A DNA stretch of 6,621 nucleotides from Bacteroidia bacterium. Its GTDB lineage: Bacteria; Bacteroidota; Bacteroidia; Bacteroidales; Azobacteroidaceae. Within the stretch, counting starts at the first letter, position 1, and every line of letters begins with the position of its first letter. Where the stretch lies: the NCBI GenBank assembly GCA_025996815.1, contig BNTT01000163.1:1-6621 (forward strand), read 5' to 3'. The position numbers were made by a program, and so were the translations under genes. The notes under the pieces are model-generated. The model saw only the letters and a list, made by a program, of their open reading frames with translations, did not search any database and was not told the DNA's origin. This document shows positions 6,349-6,621 of this stretch, in pieces.

Positions 6349-6372
6349 GTGTGTGTGTGTGTGTGTGTGTGT
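6349..6372. repeat. (GT)12 dinucleotide microsatellite
   Basis: Twelve uninterrupted GT units ((AC)12 on the transcribed strand), 24 bases. Long dinucleotide tracts are uncommon in bacterial genomes and are prone to slipped-strand mispairing. The tract lies 121 bases upstream of the radical SAM ATG and about 100 bases downstream of its promoter, so length changes would alter the leader RNA and shift the frame of the small leader ORF. Confidence 0.95.
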
Positions 6373-6423
6373 TTAACAAAATAATTCAGACCACCAAACA
6401 TTTGGCAGTTAAACTTTGTTAAA
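6372..6423. repeat. Nested inverted repeat TTTAACAAA / TTTGTTAAA
   Basis: TTTAACAAA (6372-6380) and its exact reverse complement TTTGTTAAA (6415-6423) flank a smaller palindrome, CCAAA-CA-TTTGG (6394-6405). A third TTTAACAAA is at 6542-6550, on the other side of the promoter. The outer arms are almost entirely A-T, so an RNA stem would be weak; a DNA-binding site is an equal possibility. Confidence 0.6.
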
Positions 6424-6473
6424 TTTCCACTGTTTTTTGTGCACACATTCATAATATTTTTCTTTTTCGGGGG

Positions 6474-6505
6474 CAAAGGTAAGAACTAATTTTTAATTAT
6501 GCAAA
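6474..6505 (-). promoter_or_regulatory. Bacteroidota-type promoter for the radical SAM gene
   Basis: On the minus strand the -33 box TTTG (6505-6502) and the -7 box TACCTTTG (6481-6474) are 20 bases apart. This is the same box sequence and spacing as the promoter at 1032-1063. Transcription should start near 6468 and run left into the radical SAM gene, and possibly on through polA and the sigma gene. Confidence 0.78.
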
Positions 6506-6599
6506 TTAAGTGCCTCAAAAACCAGGGCAAACGCATCAAAATTTAACAAATTTTAAATACTAAAACCTTTCGATTTCCGTTAGTATAATAAAAAAAGTT

Positions 6600-6621
6600 A
6601 TGCAAACACCGATTAGTTATT
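6600..6621 (+). CDS. Possible start of a + strand gene, cut by the window edge
   Basis: An ATG at 6600 opens a frame reading MQTPISY to the window end. The sequence before it is AT-rich (A7 at 6590-6596, TATAAT at 6584-6589) and divergent from the radical SAM promoter. The first residues recall the start of phage-type D12 DNA adenine methylases in Bacteroidota (MKTPIxYYGGK), but seven codons cannot establish this. A chance frame is quite possible. Confidence 0.25.

Larger units (their letters stand above)
6229..6473 (-). promoter_or_regulatory. Long structured 5' leader of the radical SAM gene
   Basis: This stretch has no convincing gene. From the promoter at 6505-6474, transcription on the minus strand should start near 6468, leaving about 240 untranslated bases. 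In transcript order it holds an AU-only inverted repeat (6423-6372), an (AC)12 tract (6372-6349), a 6-bp hairpin (6347-6332) and a terminator-like hairpin followed by TTTT (6296-6269). A 72-codon frame from ATG 6452 to stop 6234, five bases before the radical SAM ATG, crosses the AC tract as His-Thr repeats. I do not recognise a known riboswitch. Attenuation or slippage-dependent control is inference. Confidence 0.45.

Noticed and set aside
6349..6372. CRISPR or other array
   Set aside because: It is a simple dinucleotide repeat with no spacers or cas genes in the window.
6234..6476. An 80-codon minus-strand frame with His-Thr repeats as a gene
   Set aside because: Its TTG start lies in the promoter -7 box; the version from ATG 6452 has low-complexity sequence and no recognisable domain. 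Kept only as a possible leader ORF.

Overview
The window looks like a chromosomal segment of a Bacteroidota species (Bacteroidales/Sphingobacteriales-like). Three things point there. The ECF sigma factor and FecR-type anti-sigma factor are of the kind expanded in that phylum. Two clear promoters have the Bacteroidota form TTTG-N20-TAnnTTTG (1032-1063 on + and 6505-6474 on -). Most start codons have A-rich upstream sequence rather than a Shine-Dalgarno.

Layout, left to right. At 1-78 there is AT-rich sequence with a heptanucleotide repeat and no gene. At 79-984 (-) lies a FecR-family anti-sigma factor whose N-terminal anti-sigma domain looks short. At 1092-1866 (+) an AT-rich two-gene cassette has its own promoter: a 62-aa protein overlapping a GNAT acetyltransferase, resembling an atypical toxin-antitoxin pair. 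At 1880-2404 (-) lies an ECF sigma-70 factor. At 2420-5242 (-) is full-length DNA polymerase I with all three domains and intact active sites. At 5311-6228 (-) is an AT-rich radical SAM protein of the type found in surface-polysaccharide loci. From 6229 to 6505 there is a long, structured leader with a (GT)12 tract and a strong promoter. At 6600 a + strand gene may begin and run off the window.

The sigma factor and FecR probably form a membrane-signalling pair that drives an outer-membrane uptake operon, likely beyond the left edge. In this family the anti-sigma gene normally follows the sigma gene directly. Here the GNAT cassette sits between them in the opposite orientation, and FecR seems to have lost N-terminal sequence on the side facing the cassette. 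The sigma gene follows polA by 15 nt and may be carried on the polA transcript.

The most unusual sequence signals are: (1) heptanucleotide repeat arrays and a hairpin inside the polA linker, kept in frame and surrounding a perfect beta-clamp-binding pentapeptide QLSLF; (2) the GNAT cassette splitting a sigma/anti-sigma pair; (3) the structured leader of the radical SAM gene, with a dinucleotide microsatellite, a terminator-like hairpin and inverted copies of TTTAACAAA.
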